Shown here piece after piece: positions 54,571 through 63,167 of a stretch of 64,000 nucleotides of DNA; position 1 is the stretch's first letter, and the number at the start of each line of letters is the position of its first letter. This DNA comes from JAHFRG01 sp041495205. GTDB taxonomy: Bacteria > Pseudomonadota > Gammaproteobacteria > Burkholderiales > JAHFRG01. The stretch is from contig JBGQCF010000003.1 of NCBI GenBank assembly GCA_041495205.1, positions 1 through 64,000 of the forward strand, written 5' to 3'. A program made the position numbers and the translations under genes. The notes beneath the pieces were generated by a model. The model did no database searches, was not told the origin of the DNA, and was given only the letters and a program-made list of their open reading frames with translations.

Positions 54571-54824
54571 TAACCTCCCGTGACCGGCGGAAAGAACGCC
54601 ACTTCATCGCCATCGGCAACGCCAGTGGCTTGCCCGGCCATTTCCAGATTCACCGCCACGCACACCCTTTTGCCGGGCGCAAGCTCGCTGTCCCAAACCT
54701 TGCTACGGCTGCGCAACCATTGGGTTAGGCTCGCCACATCGCGCACATCTTGCGGTAACGCCACTTCCTCCGAATCGAGGCCGAGCGCTTCGCGCAAGCG
54801 GGCAAAGTACACTAAATTCACCAT
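54570..54824 (-). CDS. moaD: Molybdopterin synthase sulfur carrier subunit
   Basis: 84 residues, ubiquitin-like fold: MVNLVYFARLREALGLDSEE, the middle RVCVAVNLEMAGQATG and the C-terminal GG (VAFFPPVTGG) that is thiocarboxylated. Upstream of moaE in the same direction. Its stop codon overlaps the end of the repeat element by one base. Confidence 0.94.
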   Translation of the reverse strand: MVNLVYFARLREALGLDSEEVALPQDVRDVASLTQWLRSRSKVWDSELAPGKRVCVAVNLEMAGQATGVADGDEVAFFPPVTGG

Positions 54825-54849
54825 GTTTCTGCCGTAATCCTTCTCCTGC

Positions 54850-55347
54850 TCATTTTATCTCCAGATGCCGCAGAATGAATTCTGAAATTTGCTCCGGGTC
54901 GTTCAGATCCAGCAGCGGCACCTTGACCTTAACTTGCGTGTCGGACGCAATTGCAATGATATAGGGATCGTCGGGTTGCAGCAAAGGCTGGTCCATTGCG
55001 GCGCGGTGGATTTCCAGCTTGGGAATGGGCTCTTTTTTAAAGCCCTCGACCAGCACAAGATCGCACCGCGACAAGAGTTTTAACTGGTGTTGCAAACTCT
55101 GCTCCTGCTCCCCGCGCAATTCATGCATCAGCACCCAGCGCCGGCTGGAAGTGATCAGCACTTCACTGCAGCCGGCTTCGCGGTGCCGGTAGGAATCCTT
55201 TCCCGGTCGGTCAATGTCGAAATCGTGGTGGGCATGTTTAATCAGCGATACCTTGAGGCCTCGCATTACGAACTGCGGGATCAATTGTTCTATCAGCGTG
55301 GTTTTGCCGCTGCCCGAGTATCCTGCAAATCCAAAAATTTTCATCAT
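54850..55347 (-). CDS. mobB: Molybdopterin-guanine dinucleotide biosynthesis protein B
   Basis: 165 residues. P-loop GYSGSGKTTLIEQ at the N-terminus, then SLIKHAHHDFDIDRPGKDSY and LVEGFKKEPIPKLEIHR, all typical of MobB. Two ATGs (55347, 55344) and a GTG (55350) lie in tandem at the start. It helps attach GMP to molybdopterin. 26 bases before moaD. Confidence 0.92.
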   Translation of the reverse strand: MMKIFGFAGYSGSGKTTLIEQLIPQFVMRGLKVSLIKHAHHDFDIDRPGKDSYRHREAGCSEVLITSSRRWVLMHELRGEQEQSLQHQLKLLSRCDLVLVEGFKKEPIPKLEIHRAAMDQPLLQPDDPYIIAIASDTQVKVKVPLLDLNDPEQISEFILRHLEIK

Positions 55348-55526
55348 CACCGCCGATAAGATGACTCACACGGCCGCAGCTTCCTGCCCACTTATCCGTT
55401 TGCTCGCCAATCATAGTCACGTGCTATTCCCTCATTTAAACACGGGTGCGATATTTTGTTCAACTTTGAACGCGGCTGAAAACCATAATGGAACAATGGA
55501 TTTTATACTGCCTAGACAGTCTGCTC

Positions 55527-56198
55527 TTACCTTGCTGCTGCCACTTGAGGCACAAGTTGGCCTTCAGCCAAGGTCATGCGGCGCATGCGGGGAAGATTGA
55601 TCAATTCATAGTCATGACACGCGATCAATACGCAATTGTTGTCAAGGCACAGCCGCTGGATCAGTTCTATGGTCTGGCGGCGCGCTTCGGCGTCGAGGTT
55701 TGCAGTCGGTTCATCCAGTAGGAACAGCTTGGGATTAAGCACTTTGGCGCGGGCCAGAGCGACCCGCTGCTTTTCACCGCCGGAAAGCTTCTGCGGAGGC
55801 ACGTGATCAAGATTGGCAACGCCCGCCCAATCCATGGCTTCCTTCACCAGCGCCTCGCGCTGCAGCTTGGGAACGCCCCGGGCTTTGAGGCCATAGGCGA
55901 TATTGCCAGTGATACTGGTTTTAAAAAGGTACGGGTGCTGATGGACATAAATAATTTCGCGCCGCAGCTCCTGCGGGTAGTTTTCGAGCGACACGGAATA
56001 ACCTTCAAACAGGTATTTCGCAACTTGCGCACTTTCCAGGCCGGCAAGAATCCGCAGCAAAGTGCTTTTGCCCACGCCATTGTCGCCGGTCACCACGTAG
56101 CTCTCACCGGCATGCAACTCCAGGCAATCTACGTCCAAAATCAGGCGCGAGCCATAGCTTTTGCGCACGCCTTCGATCCGCAGCAAAGGTCCGTTCAC
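55527..56198 (-). CDS. tupC: Tungstate ABC transporter ATP-binding protein
   Basis: 223 residues. Walker A GDNGVGKSTLLRI, signature LSGGEKQRVALARA, Walker B LFLLDEPTANLD and the H-loop CHDYE. Overlaps tupB by 4 bases. Specificity follows from the TupA-type binding protein; it may be sulfate or molybdate by ATPase alone. Confidence 0.88.
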   Translation of the reverse strand: MNGPLLRIEGVRKSYGSRLILDVDCLELHAGESYVVTGDNGVGKSTLLRILAGLESAQVAKYLFEGYSVSLENYPQELRREIIYVHQHPYLFKTSITGNIAYGLKARGVPKLQREALVKEAMDWAGVANLDHVPPQKLSGGEKQRVALARAKVLNPKLFLLDEPTANLDAEARRQTIELIQRLCLDNNCVLIACHDYELINLPRMRRMTLAEGQLVPQVAAAR

Positions 56199-56893
56199 TT
56201 GAGACCGCCTTCGCCTTGCATGAAAGCCAGAGCGTAATTCACGCCCAAGGCCGTCAGCATCAACACGAAACCCAGGGCGATGCCTTGGGCGAATTCCCCC
56301 TTGCTGGTTTCCAGAGCAATCGCCGTGGGAATGTTGCGTGTCAATCCCAAGATATTGCCGCCCACCATCAGTGAACAGCCCACTTCGGAAAATACCCGCC
56401 CGAAACCATTGAAGATGGCCGCCATCACCCCAAAGCGCACTTCCAGAAGCGTGGTCAGTGCGGCGCGCGCCGTGCCGGCGCCGAGACTTACCGCGGTTTC
56501 ATGCGTGCGTGGATCCGCGCCCTGCACCGCGGACAAGGTAAAAGCGATCAATACCGGAAAAGCGATAATACCCTGGCCTATCATCATCGCTTCCGGAGTA
56601 AACAGAAGGCGCCAATCGCCAAACGGTCCAGCGCGCGACAGCAAAAGATAAAGCAGCAAACCCACCACCACCGTGGGCGAGGCCAGCAAGCCCTGCACCA
56701 GAATCACCAAAGCGCGACGTCCTGGAAACGGCACCGTGGCCAGAAAAAAACCTGCCGCTATCGCAAAGGGTGTAATGACCAGCATGGCGGTCACGGAAAC
56801 GCGCAGCGAGATGAAGATGATCTGCCACAATTCCGGATCACCTGCAAACAGGAGATGAAACGCCTGCCGCGCGGGTTCGAGCAAATCCATCAT
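56195..56893 (-). CDS. tupB: Tungstate ABC transporter permease
   Basis: 232 residues, six membrane segments. The ABC permease loop is visible as ETAVSLGAGTARAALTTLLE and SEVGCSLMVGGNILG. Overlaps both neighbours by 4 bases, so tupA, tupB and tupC are translationally coupled. Confidence 0.9.
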   Translation of the reverse strand: MMDLLEPARQAFHLLFAGDPELWQIIFISLRVSVTAMLVITPFAIAAGFFLATVPFPGRRALVILVQGLLASPTVVVGLLLYLLLSRAGPFGDWRLLFTPEAMMIGQGIIAFPVLIAFTLSAVQGADPRTHETAVSLGAGTARAALTTLLEVRFGVMAAIFNGFGRVFSEVGCSLMVGGNILGLTRNIPTAIALETSKGEFAQGIALGFVLMLTALGVNYALAFMQGEGGLK

Positions 56894-57705
56894 TGAGCTT
56901 TCTTAGCGGAAGGATAAAACAATTGCTCACCGTTCACCTTGAATTCGGCAATTATCTTTTGCCCCTCGTCCGAAGTCATCCAGTTAATGAAATCCATTGC
57001 TCCTTGATAATTAATATCGGGGTATTTTTTCGGATTGACCGCAATAACGCCGTAAGGGTTGAACATTTTGGGGTCCCCCTGCACCAGAATGTCCAATCCG
57101 GTTTTAGCGCGGTAGGCCCCGTAAGTAGCGCGGTCTGATAAGGTATAACCCTGAAATTCGCCCGCCATGGTCAACACCTCGCCCATACCCAAGCCCGCTG
57201 AAACAAACCAGGTGCCTTTGAGTTCAACGCCAGCCTGTTTCCAATAATTTTTTTCCATCTGGTCGGTGCCTGAATTATCGCCGCGCGATATGAACTTGGC
57301 CTTGCCCTCACCGAGTATCGTGAACGCCGCAATCACATCTTTGGTGCCGTGAAGCCGCAAGGGGTCAGACTGTGGTCCGACCAAAATGAAATCGTTATAC
57401 ATCACATCACGGCGGTTGACACCGTGGCCCTCCGCAATGAATTTGTCTTCTGCGGGCCTGGCGTGCACCAGCACCACGTCCACATCGCCATTCTTGCCGA
57501 GCTCCAGCGCCTTGCCGGTGCCCACAGAAATCACCCGCACCTTACATCCGCATTTAGTTTCAAACGCTGGCAGCAAATATTTCAGCAGACCGGAATTTTC
57601 AGTGCTGGTAGTGGTGGAAATCCGGAGATCACTAGCAGCATAAACCCCACTCGCGGACATGGATCCCAGTAAAACCAGCGCCAGAGTTACCAGTATTCGC
57701 TTCAT
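56890..57705 (-). CDS. tupA: Tungstate-binding periplasmic protein TupA
   Basis: 271 residues from ATG 57705 with AAGGAG upstream; the frame extends far upstream but into AT-rich sequence. A signal peptide to residue ~26 (MKRILVTLALVLLGSMSASG) is followed by RISTTTSTENSGLLKYLLP, the TupA hallmark TTTSTxxSGL. Also FISRGDNSGTDQMEKNYWK. TupA binds tungstate tightly. Divergent from the regulator at 57808. Confidence 0.92.
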   Translation of the reverse strand: MKRILVTLALVLLGSMSASGVYAASDLRISTTTSTENSGLLKYLLPAFETKCGCKVRVISVGTGKALELGKNGDVDVVLVHARPAEDKFIAEGHGVNRRDVMYNDFILVGPQSDPLRLHGTKDVIAAFTILGEGKAKFISRGDNSGTDQMEKNYWKQAGVELKGTWFVSAGLGMGEVLTMAGEFQGYTLSDRATYGAYRAKTGLDILVQGDPKMFNPYGVIAVNPKKYPDINYQGAMDFINWMTSDEGQKIIAEFKVNGEQLFYPSAKKAQ

Positions 57706-57763
57706 CCAAAACTCCTTAAAAATAACAAATATGCATAATTGATTCAATAATTCCTTTAATATA

Positions 57764-57782
57764 CTATATGTTATATATATAG
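57764..57782. promoter_or_regulatory. ModE-like palindrome in the tupA / regulator gap
   Basis: CTATAT at 57764-57769 and ATATAG at 57777-57782 give 6-bp arms in an AT-rich core, similar to TATAT half-sites of ModE operators. The adjacent regulator has a ModE-type HTH. A second palindrome lies nearby. Confidence 0.45.
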
Positions 57783-57791
57783 AAATGAATA

Positions 57792-57805
57792 TGAATATGT
57801 ATTCA
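57792..57805. promoter_or_regulatory. Palindrome just upstream of the regulator start
   Basis: TGAATA-TG-TATTCA is perfect and ends 3 bases before ATG 57808, where binding would block translation initiation or early elongation. Candidate autoregulatory site. Confidence 0.35.
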
Positions 57806-57807
57806 TA

Positions 57808-58884
57808 ATGATTCAAGTCAAGCTCAGCTGTCGGTGGTCCTTGGGTAGCGCTTTTACACAGCACTACGACCCGCAAATTTTTAATGTGCTGGAGGCAATA
57901 CACCGCACTGGCTCGCTTAACAAGGCGGCGCCGATCGTCGGTCTGTCTTACCGCCACCTATGGAACCTCGTCGGAAAGTGGTCGGATCTGCTGGGTCATC
58001 CGCTTGCCGTTTTGGAGCGCGGGCGCGGCACCCGTCTCACCCCTTTTGGGGAAAAATTGCTTTGGGCAGACCAGCGTGTGAAAGCCAGGCTGGGACCGCA
58101 GCTTGAAAACCTCGCTTCCGAGTTGGAGCAAGAACTCAACGAAACTTTCCCTGCCGGACGTGCTGCGTTGCGTTTGTACGCCAGCCATGACCTGGCGCTT
58201 GCGGAACTACGCGAGATGTTGAACCGGGTCCCAAAAGGCCCGCGCCTCGAATTGCAGTTCCGCGGCAGCCTGGACTGCCTCGCGTCGCTGGCGCGTTCGC
58301 AATGTGATCTGGCCGGATTTCACATTCCCGAACACGCCATCAGCAAAAATATGCTGCTGCGCTACCGCAAGTTGCTGAAACCCCGCAGTCAAAAATTGAT
58401 TGAATTTGTCGGGCGCCAGCAGGGGCTGATCGTGGCAAGCGGAAACCCGAAACAGATATACAACATGATTGACCTCGCCAAGCGAGATGTGCGCTTTGTC
58501 AACCGTCAGCAGGGTTCAGGAACACGCCTGCTGCTGGATATGCTGTTGGATCAGGCCGGAATCGAACAGGGAAAGATTCAAGGCTTTCAGCATGAAGAAT
58601 TCACGCACGCCGCGGTGGCCGCCACAATTGCAAGCGGTAAGGCCGACGCAGGGATGGGCATAGAAGCGGCAGCGAAGCAGTTTGATCTGGATTTCGTCCC
58701 GATTGCGAGCGAGCGTTATTTCCTGATTACCCACCAGAAAAACCTGCTCAAACCGGCAGTCAAGCAGCTGATCTCGGCTATGCAAAGCAGCGAATTCAAA
58801 AGCGTCATTGCCCGTTTGCCTGGCTACGATGCTTCGCGTGCCGGCGGAATCACTTCAATCAGAAAAGTGTTTCCTTGGGATTAA
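57808..58884 (+). CDS. ModE-type HTH regulator with periplasmic-binding-like domain
   Basis: 358 residues. N-terminal winged HTH of the ModE/LysR-like kind (IFNVLEAIHRTGSLNKAAPI, RHLWNLVGKWSDLLGHPLAV, RGRGTRLTPFGEKLL), ~20-95. The remainder (~115-350) is a type 2 periplasmic-binding-protein fold (YASHDLALAELREMLNR, RFVNRQQGSGTRLLLDMLLD, HAAVAATIASGKADAGMGIE) like those that bind oxyanions or organic ligands. Because it is divergent from tupABC, tungstate or molybdate is the natural ligand to suppose. No clear Shine-Dalgarno. Confidence 0.82.
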   Translation: MIQVKLSCRWSLGSAFTQHYDPQIFNVLEAIHRTGSLNKAAPIVGLSYRHLWNLVGKWSDLLGHPLAVLERGRGTRLTPFGEKLLWADQRVKARLGPQLENLASELEQELNETFPAGRAALRLYASHDLALAELREMLNRVPKGPRLELQFRGSLDCLASLARSQCDLAGFHIPEHAISKNMLLRYRKLLKPRSQKLIEFVGRQQGLIVASGNPKQIYNMIDLAKRDVRFVNRQQGSGTRLLLDMLLDQAGIEQGKIQGFQHEEFTHAAVAATIASGKADAGMGIEAAAKQFDLDFVPIASERYFLITHQKNLLKPAVKQLISAMQSSEFKSVIARLPGYDASRAGGITSIRKVFPWD

Positions 58885-58908
58885 CCCGCAAGGGACTTGC
58901 TCGACATG

Positions 58909-59160
58909 TTAGCCGCCGGCGACAGGCGGCCAGATCGCCAGCACGTCGCCTTCTTTTAATTTCGTGGTTATGCGGGCAGTCGGATAAACATAAACCCCGT
59001 TGACCAGGACAAGGTGCACCAGCTGACTTGGAAGCTGGAACTGATCAATTATTGATTGGATGGTCGAACCCGCTGCAACCTCGAGTTCTATGGAATTGGT
59101 TCTGGAAGGTTGCGGCAGGTGGTCGGCAAGGGTGGCAAACAGCTTGAATTTGATTTTCAT
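58909..59160 (-). CDS. MoaD/ThiS-like sulfur carrier in the aor operon
   Basis: 83 residues from ATG 59160. KIKFKLFATLADHLPQPSRT at the start and GDVLAIWPPVAGG at the end, with the C-terminal diglycine. The stop of aorC overlaps its start (ATGA). It is a second MoaD-type protein besides the canonical moaD at 54570. In Aromatoleum a similar gene accompanies the AOR operon. A dedicated role in tungsten cofactor assembly is plausible. Confidence 0.85.
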   Translation of the reverse strand: MKIKFKLFATLADHLPQPSRTNSIELEVAAGSTIQSIIDQFQLPSQLVHLVLVNGVYVYPTARITTKLKEGDVLAIWPPVAGG

Positions 59161-60425
59161 GCGGCAAATTTGAAATTGCTTCCCTGGGTGCGCGCCAGAT
59201 ACGCTTCCATGATACGCATAGGATCTTTGAGCAAGCGATCCTTCCATTCTCCAAGGCGTATTTTACCCTGGATCAGGCCGCGGATGACCCCCACGTGCTG
59301 AGTGAGCCCCAGGCTGGTCGCGCCAACAAGAATATCGTCCTTGAATTCCAGGTGCATGTAGCGGAAATTTTCCTCGTCCACCAGTTCGGTGTGCTCACCC
59401 CCTTTTACGCCCATCCACTGCCCAAAGGAGGAAGAAATGAGGCCCAGCGTATTCAGCACGTTGATGGCCATAGTCCCTTGCGAGCGGGTTGCTTTGCCCG
59501 CCATGTTGAGCGCGGCGATGCGCGCTTGGTCGGCCGCATTTGGCTGAATCGCATTCACCAATTGTGCGCCGGTATAAAACTCCATTGCTTGCGCCACATC
59601 GCCCGCGGCGTAAACGCCAGGCACATTAGTCTGCATCGTTTCATCCACTTTGATGCCGGTATCCGTGACGATCCCGCTGCCTTTAAGGAATTCGATGTTC
59701 GGGCGCACGCCGGTTGCGCTGATGACAAGACCCACCGTCAGCGATTCGCCGTTACTCAGCTTAACCTTAAGTGGGTTGGTCGAATTCCCTGATTTCTCAA
59801 TCGCCTCGACCTTGGTGGAAGTAAAGACTTTCACGCCTTTTTTCTCACACCACTTCTTGATAAGCCCGCCCGCGCCTTCGGTCATCATCCTCGGCACCAT
59901 ACGGTTACCCATTTCCACCACGGTAAGCTCCACGCCGCGTGATGCCAGCGCTTCCAGGATAATACAGCCGATAAAGCCCGCGCCCATCTGCAGCACTCGT
60001 GCGCCTTTCTTTGCAAGCTTCATGATGTGACGTGAGTCCTCCATCGTCCAGCACGGGTAAATTCCAGGCAGATTCATTCCCGTAATCGGAGGCGCAACCG
60101 GTCTGGAACCACTGGCGATCAGCAGCTTGTCGTAATTCATAGTTTTGCCGTTATTCAAAAACACTTTTTTGTTTGAGGTGTCAATTTTGTCCGCTCTGGC
60201 GACAAGCAATTCGATTTTGAGATTACGGAAGTGATTCGCATCCTTGCGCAAATAGGTTCCAGCTTCCTGGATGTCGCCCATCAGCAAATAAGGAATCGCC
60301 ATGCGCGAGTATGGGGGCTCCGGTTCGTCGCCTATCAGGACAATATTTCCCTGAGCATCGCTTTTACGCACGGTCTCCGCCGCGATGACGCCTGCTGGCC
60401 CATTGCCGATAATTACGTAATTCAT
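59157..60425 (-). CDS. aorC: AOR FAD/NAD-binding subunit (pyridine nucleotide-disulfide oxidoreductase family)
   Basis: 422 residues. FAD-binding YVIIGNGPAGVIAAETVR, NAD-binding VLQMGAGFIGCIILEALASR and FAD site PGVYAAGDVAQA. It has no redox disulfide. In the Aromatoleum tungsten aldehyde oxidoreductase, this subunit passes electrons to NAD. AACGGAGGAAG ribosome site. Separated from aorB by an 81-base gap with a perfect hairpin. Confidence 0.88.
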   Translation of the reverse strand: MNYVIIGNGPAGVIAAETVRKSDAQGNIVLIGDEPEPPYSRMAIPYLLMGDIQEAGTYLRKDANHFRNLKIELLVARADKIDTSNKKVFLNNGKTMNYDKLLIASGSRPVAPPITGMNLPGIYPCWTMEDSRHIMKLAKKGARVLQMGAGFIGCIILEALASRGVELTVVEMGNRMVPRMMTEGAGGLIKKWCEKKGVKVFTSTKVEAIEKSGNSTNPLKVKLSNGESLTVGLVISATGVRPNIEFLKGSGIVTDTGIKVDETMQTNVPGVYAAGDVAQAMEFYTGAQLVNAIQPNAADQARIAALNMAGKATRSQGTMAINVLNTLGLISSSFGQWMGVKGGEHTELVDEENFRYMHLEFKDDILVGATSLGLTQHVGVIRGLIQGKIRLGEWKDRLLKDPMRIMEAYLARTQGSNFKFAA

Positions 60426-60453
60426 TCAGCTTCCTCCGTTAATCTGGAATTAA

Positions 60454-60483
60454 AAGGGGAAAATATATGTATATTTTCCCCTT
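60454..60483. promoter_or_regulatory. Perfect 14-bp hairpin between aorB and aorC
   Basis: AAGGGGAAAATATA and TATATTTTCCCCTT pair completely around a 2-base centre. On the minus-strand transcript it is followed by TTTTAATT. It resembles a terminator or attenuator, or an mRNA-stability hairpin placed after aorB. Confidence 0.6.
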
Positions 60484-60506
60484 AGACCCTCAAAACCGGG
60501 TAAAAC

Positions 60507-62354
60507 TTACAGACCCAATCTTTGCCTTGTTTCCTTGGTCGGCACACCGTCAGGCGTCCAGCCGCGCAACTTGTAATATTCCGGCAGCATCTTGCTAAGC
60601 TCGTTCACCTTGCCTTTGGCGGGACCGGTCTTGGCGGGTTCGGTTAGCAGGCGTTTCGGCAGCGTATCGTCCTTTGCTGTGAAGCCGGCGGCGTTGTTGA
60701 ATTCGCGCTCCATGTTCCAGATGCGTTCGCCGACCAGATTCAATTTCTCCAAAGACCAGTCACCCTCGCACGCGGCCTGAAGCTGTGGTTGAATGTCGTT
60801 CAAGGTCCAGGCAAAGGTGGTAAATACGCACAGCCCTGTAGAGTCCACCACCGCAGTCGCATCCTGAAAAGCTTTAACAAGTCCCGCCTTGCCGTCAGTG
60901 GTGAGGGGGTCGGTTTTCACCGGGATGCCCATTACTTCGGAAGCCACAGTGTAGCCACGCAGGTGGCAGGCGCCGCGGTTGGAAGTGGCGTAAGCCAAAC
61001 CCATGCCCTGGATGCCGCGCGAATCATAAGCCGGGAACTCCTGTCCTTTCACCGTCATCGAGAGTTCCGGGTGGCCGTATTTTTCGCACATGCGTTTCGA
61101 ACCCAGACCCAAAATCTTTCCGAAGCCTTCACCGTGTGCAGTCCATTCGGTGAACTTGCACAACGCTTCGACGGAGCCGAAGGGCGCTTTAATGCCGGTG
61201 TCTTTTTCAGTAATCACGCCCAGTTCGTACAACTCCATCGCCGCGGCCACCGTGGCACCGAAAGTAATCGGGTCCATGCCGTCCTCATTACAGATAAAGT
61301 TAGCGTAGGTCAGCGCTTCCAGGTCGTCGACACCGTTGTCATTGCCCAATGCCCAAGCTGCTTCGTATTCCAGCCCACCTGAAGCGCCCCAGTATTCGGG
61401 CTTGTTCTTCACCGTCCAGTGAGTCTCGTCGATCTTCGAGATGCGTCCGCAAGCGATGGTGCACCCGAAACAAGCCTGGTTGGTCACCAGATTGGCTTTG
61501 CCGTCGGTTGGACGCTTCTCATGCATCGCCTCAGCGGATATTTTTCTCGCGCCTTCAAACTGCACATCGCGATGGTTGCGCGTCGGGGAGGCGCCCATTT
61601 CATTGATGACGTTCATCAACACCTGGGTTCCGTACTTCGGCAGACCTTGGCCCGTCACCGCGTTGTCAGCAAGTACTTTCTTCGCTGCGAATGTCGCTCT
61701 CATGAACTCTTTCGGATTGGCGACAGTCACGCCCTTGGTGCCGCGCACAGCGACAGCTTTGAGGTTTTTCGATCCCATCACCGCACCTACGCCGGAACGC
61801 CCTGCCGCGCGGTGCAAATCATTCACAATCGCGGCGAAAAGAACTTTATTTTCGCCTGCGCGCCCGATGGAAGATACGCGAATCAGCGGGTCCTGGTGTT
61901 TTTTCTTGATGAGTTCTTCGGTATCCCAAACCGATTTGCCCCAAATGAAATTTTCCGCGGGCAACAATTCGGCCTTTTCGTTTTGTATAAGCAAATACAC
62001 CGGTTTGGGCGATTTGCCCTCGAAGATAATCATGTCCCAGCCTGCCATCTTGAGTTCCGTGCCGAAATAACCGCCTGAATTGGAACATGCAATCGCGCCG
62101 GTAAGCGGGCCTTTGGTAATCACCGAATAGCGGGCGCCGGTGGATGCCATGGTTCCGGTCAACGGGCCGGTGGCGAAAATCAGCTTATTGTCTGGCGACA
62201 ACGGATCCACTTTGGGATCGATTTCCTCCACCAGATACTTGGTGGCCAGGCCGCGCTGCCCCAGGTATTCCTGCACCCATTTCATGTTTAGAGGTTCGGC
62301 CTTGCAGGTACCCTTGCTCAGATTCACCCGTAAAACTTGTTTATGCCACGCCAT
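60507..62354 (-). CDS. aorB: Tungsten aldehyde:ferredoxin oxidoreductase-family catalytic subunit
   Basis: 615 residues. The AFOR fold: GPLTGTMASTGARYSVITKG, GRSGVGAVMGSKNLKAVAVR and the [4Fe-4S] Cys295, Cys298, Cys302 (QACFGCTIACGR) with a fourth Cys in STGLCVF. The bis-pterin tungsten site is expected. It oxidises aldehydes to carboxylic acids. A GGAGA site precedes ATG 62354. The family is strongly supported; tungsten in preference to molybdenum is inferred from tupABC. Confidence 0.93.
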   Translation of the reverse strand: MAWHKQVLRVNLSKGTCKAEPLNMKWVQEYLGQRGLATKYLVEEIDPKVDPLSPDNKLIFATGPLTGTMASTGARYSVITKGPLTGAIACSNSGGYFGTELKMAGWDMIIFEGKSPKPVYLLIQNEKAELLPAENFIWGKSVWDTEELIKKKHQDPLIRVSSIGRAGENKVLFAAIVNDLHRAAGRSGVGAVMGSKNLKAVAVRGTKGVTVANPKEFMRATFAAKKVLADNAVTGQGLPKYGTQVLMNVINEMGASPTRNHRDVQFEGARKISAEAMHEKRPTDGKANLVTNQACFGCTIACGRISKIDETHWTVKNKPEYWGASGGLEYEAAWALGNDNGVDDLEALTYANFICNEDGMDPITFGATVAAAMELYELGVITEKDTGIKAPFGSVEALCKFTEWTAHGEGFGKILGLGSKRMCEKYGHPELSMTVKGQEFPAYDSRGIQGMGLAYATSNRGACHLRGYTVASEVMGIPVKTDPLTTDGKAGLVKAFQDATAVVDSTGLCVFTTFAWTLNDIQPQLQAACEGDWSLEKLNLVGERIWNMEREFNNAAGFTAKDDTLPKRLLTEPAKTGPAKGKVNELSKMLPEYYKLRGWTPDGVPTKETRQRLGL

Positions 62355-62375
62355 GGTGTGTCTCCTTCAATCTGG

Positions 62376-62855
62376 TCAGGCTTGCGCCTTGTGACTGGTG
62401 TCGGTTTTGGTCGCCCACATGCGCATTCTTTCGAGGCCGGTCCAATCGGAATCCACATAGGTAATCGCGCCGGTGGGACAGGCTTGCGCGCACGCCGGAT
62501 CGCCGCCGCACAAATCACATTTCATAACCTTGCCTGTATCGTGGTTGTAATTCACCGTGCCGAATGGACAGGCAATGGTGCACACCTTGCAGCCGACACA
62601 GACGTCGTCGAGTATGACCTTTGCACCGGTATTGACATCCAGCTTGATCGCCTCGACCGGACATGCATGCAGACACCAGGCTTCCGCGCACTGGGTACAG
62701 GTATATGGCACCTTCCTGCCATCGTGATGAAACTCAAAAACCTTTATGACCGACTTAGAGGGATTGAACATCCCAAAGTGTTCGAACGAACAGGCCATTT
62801 CACACTGCAAACAGCCGGTACATATATCGGGGTTGATAAGCAATGACCTTTGCAT
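62376..62855 (-). CDS. aorA: AOR polyferredoxin subunit
   Basis: 159 residues with four 4Cys motifs: CTGCLQCEMAC (from residue 12), CTQCAEAWCLHACP, CVGCKVCTIACP and CDLCGGDPACAQACP, giving four [4Fe-4S] clusters. It would wire AorB to AorC. First gene of the minus-strand operon aorA-aorB-aorC-moaD-like. GGAG lies upstream of the ATG. Confidence 0.92.
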   Translation of the reverse strand: MQRSLLINPDICTGCLQCEMACSFEHFGMFNPSKSVIKVFEFHHDGRKVPYTCTQCAEAWCLHACPVEAIKLDVNTGAKVILDDVCVGCKVCTIACPFGTVNYNHDTGKVMKCDLCGGDPACAQACPTGAITYVDSDWTGLERMRMWATKTDTSHKAQA

Positions 62856-63167
62856 TGAAGTTTCTCCGCAAAGTTTGGACGAGATAGAACAATATTCTTT
62901 AAAGCATTATCCTAGCATTTTCTGAAGTCGGCTGCAGATTTGTATTGCGCCCATTTTCATGACAGGGTTATTCGGCTGCAGGCGGCTGTGCAATATCCAC
63001 AAATTAATAAAATAACAGTATTTTCTGTTGCAAAATTAAACAGGTGCGATATTGTAACCATTGCTGCCACTTTGAGGTGCTGCAAAAGCCCGACCGCGAG
63101 TCATTTTGCTATGGTGTTAGGGCAACTTATCGCTTATGATTCAAGCATCAGTTAAAGTTAAATCCCA
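62856..63167. other. AT-rich divergent gap between aorA and moaA
   Basis: 312 bases without an open frame of note. It should hold the promoters of both operons. A GGTGCGATATT motif at 63046-63056 is also found upstream of mobB (near 55445-55455). I see no clear -35/-10 pair. Confidence 0.5.
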
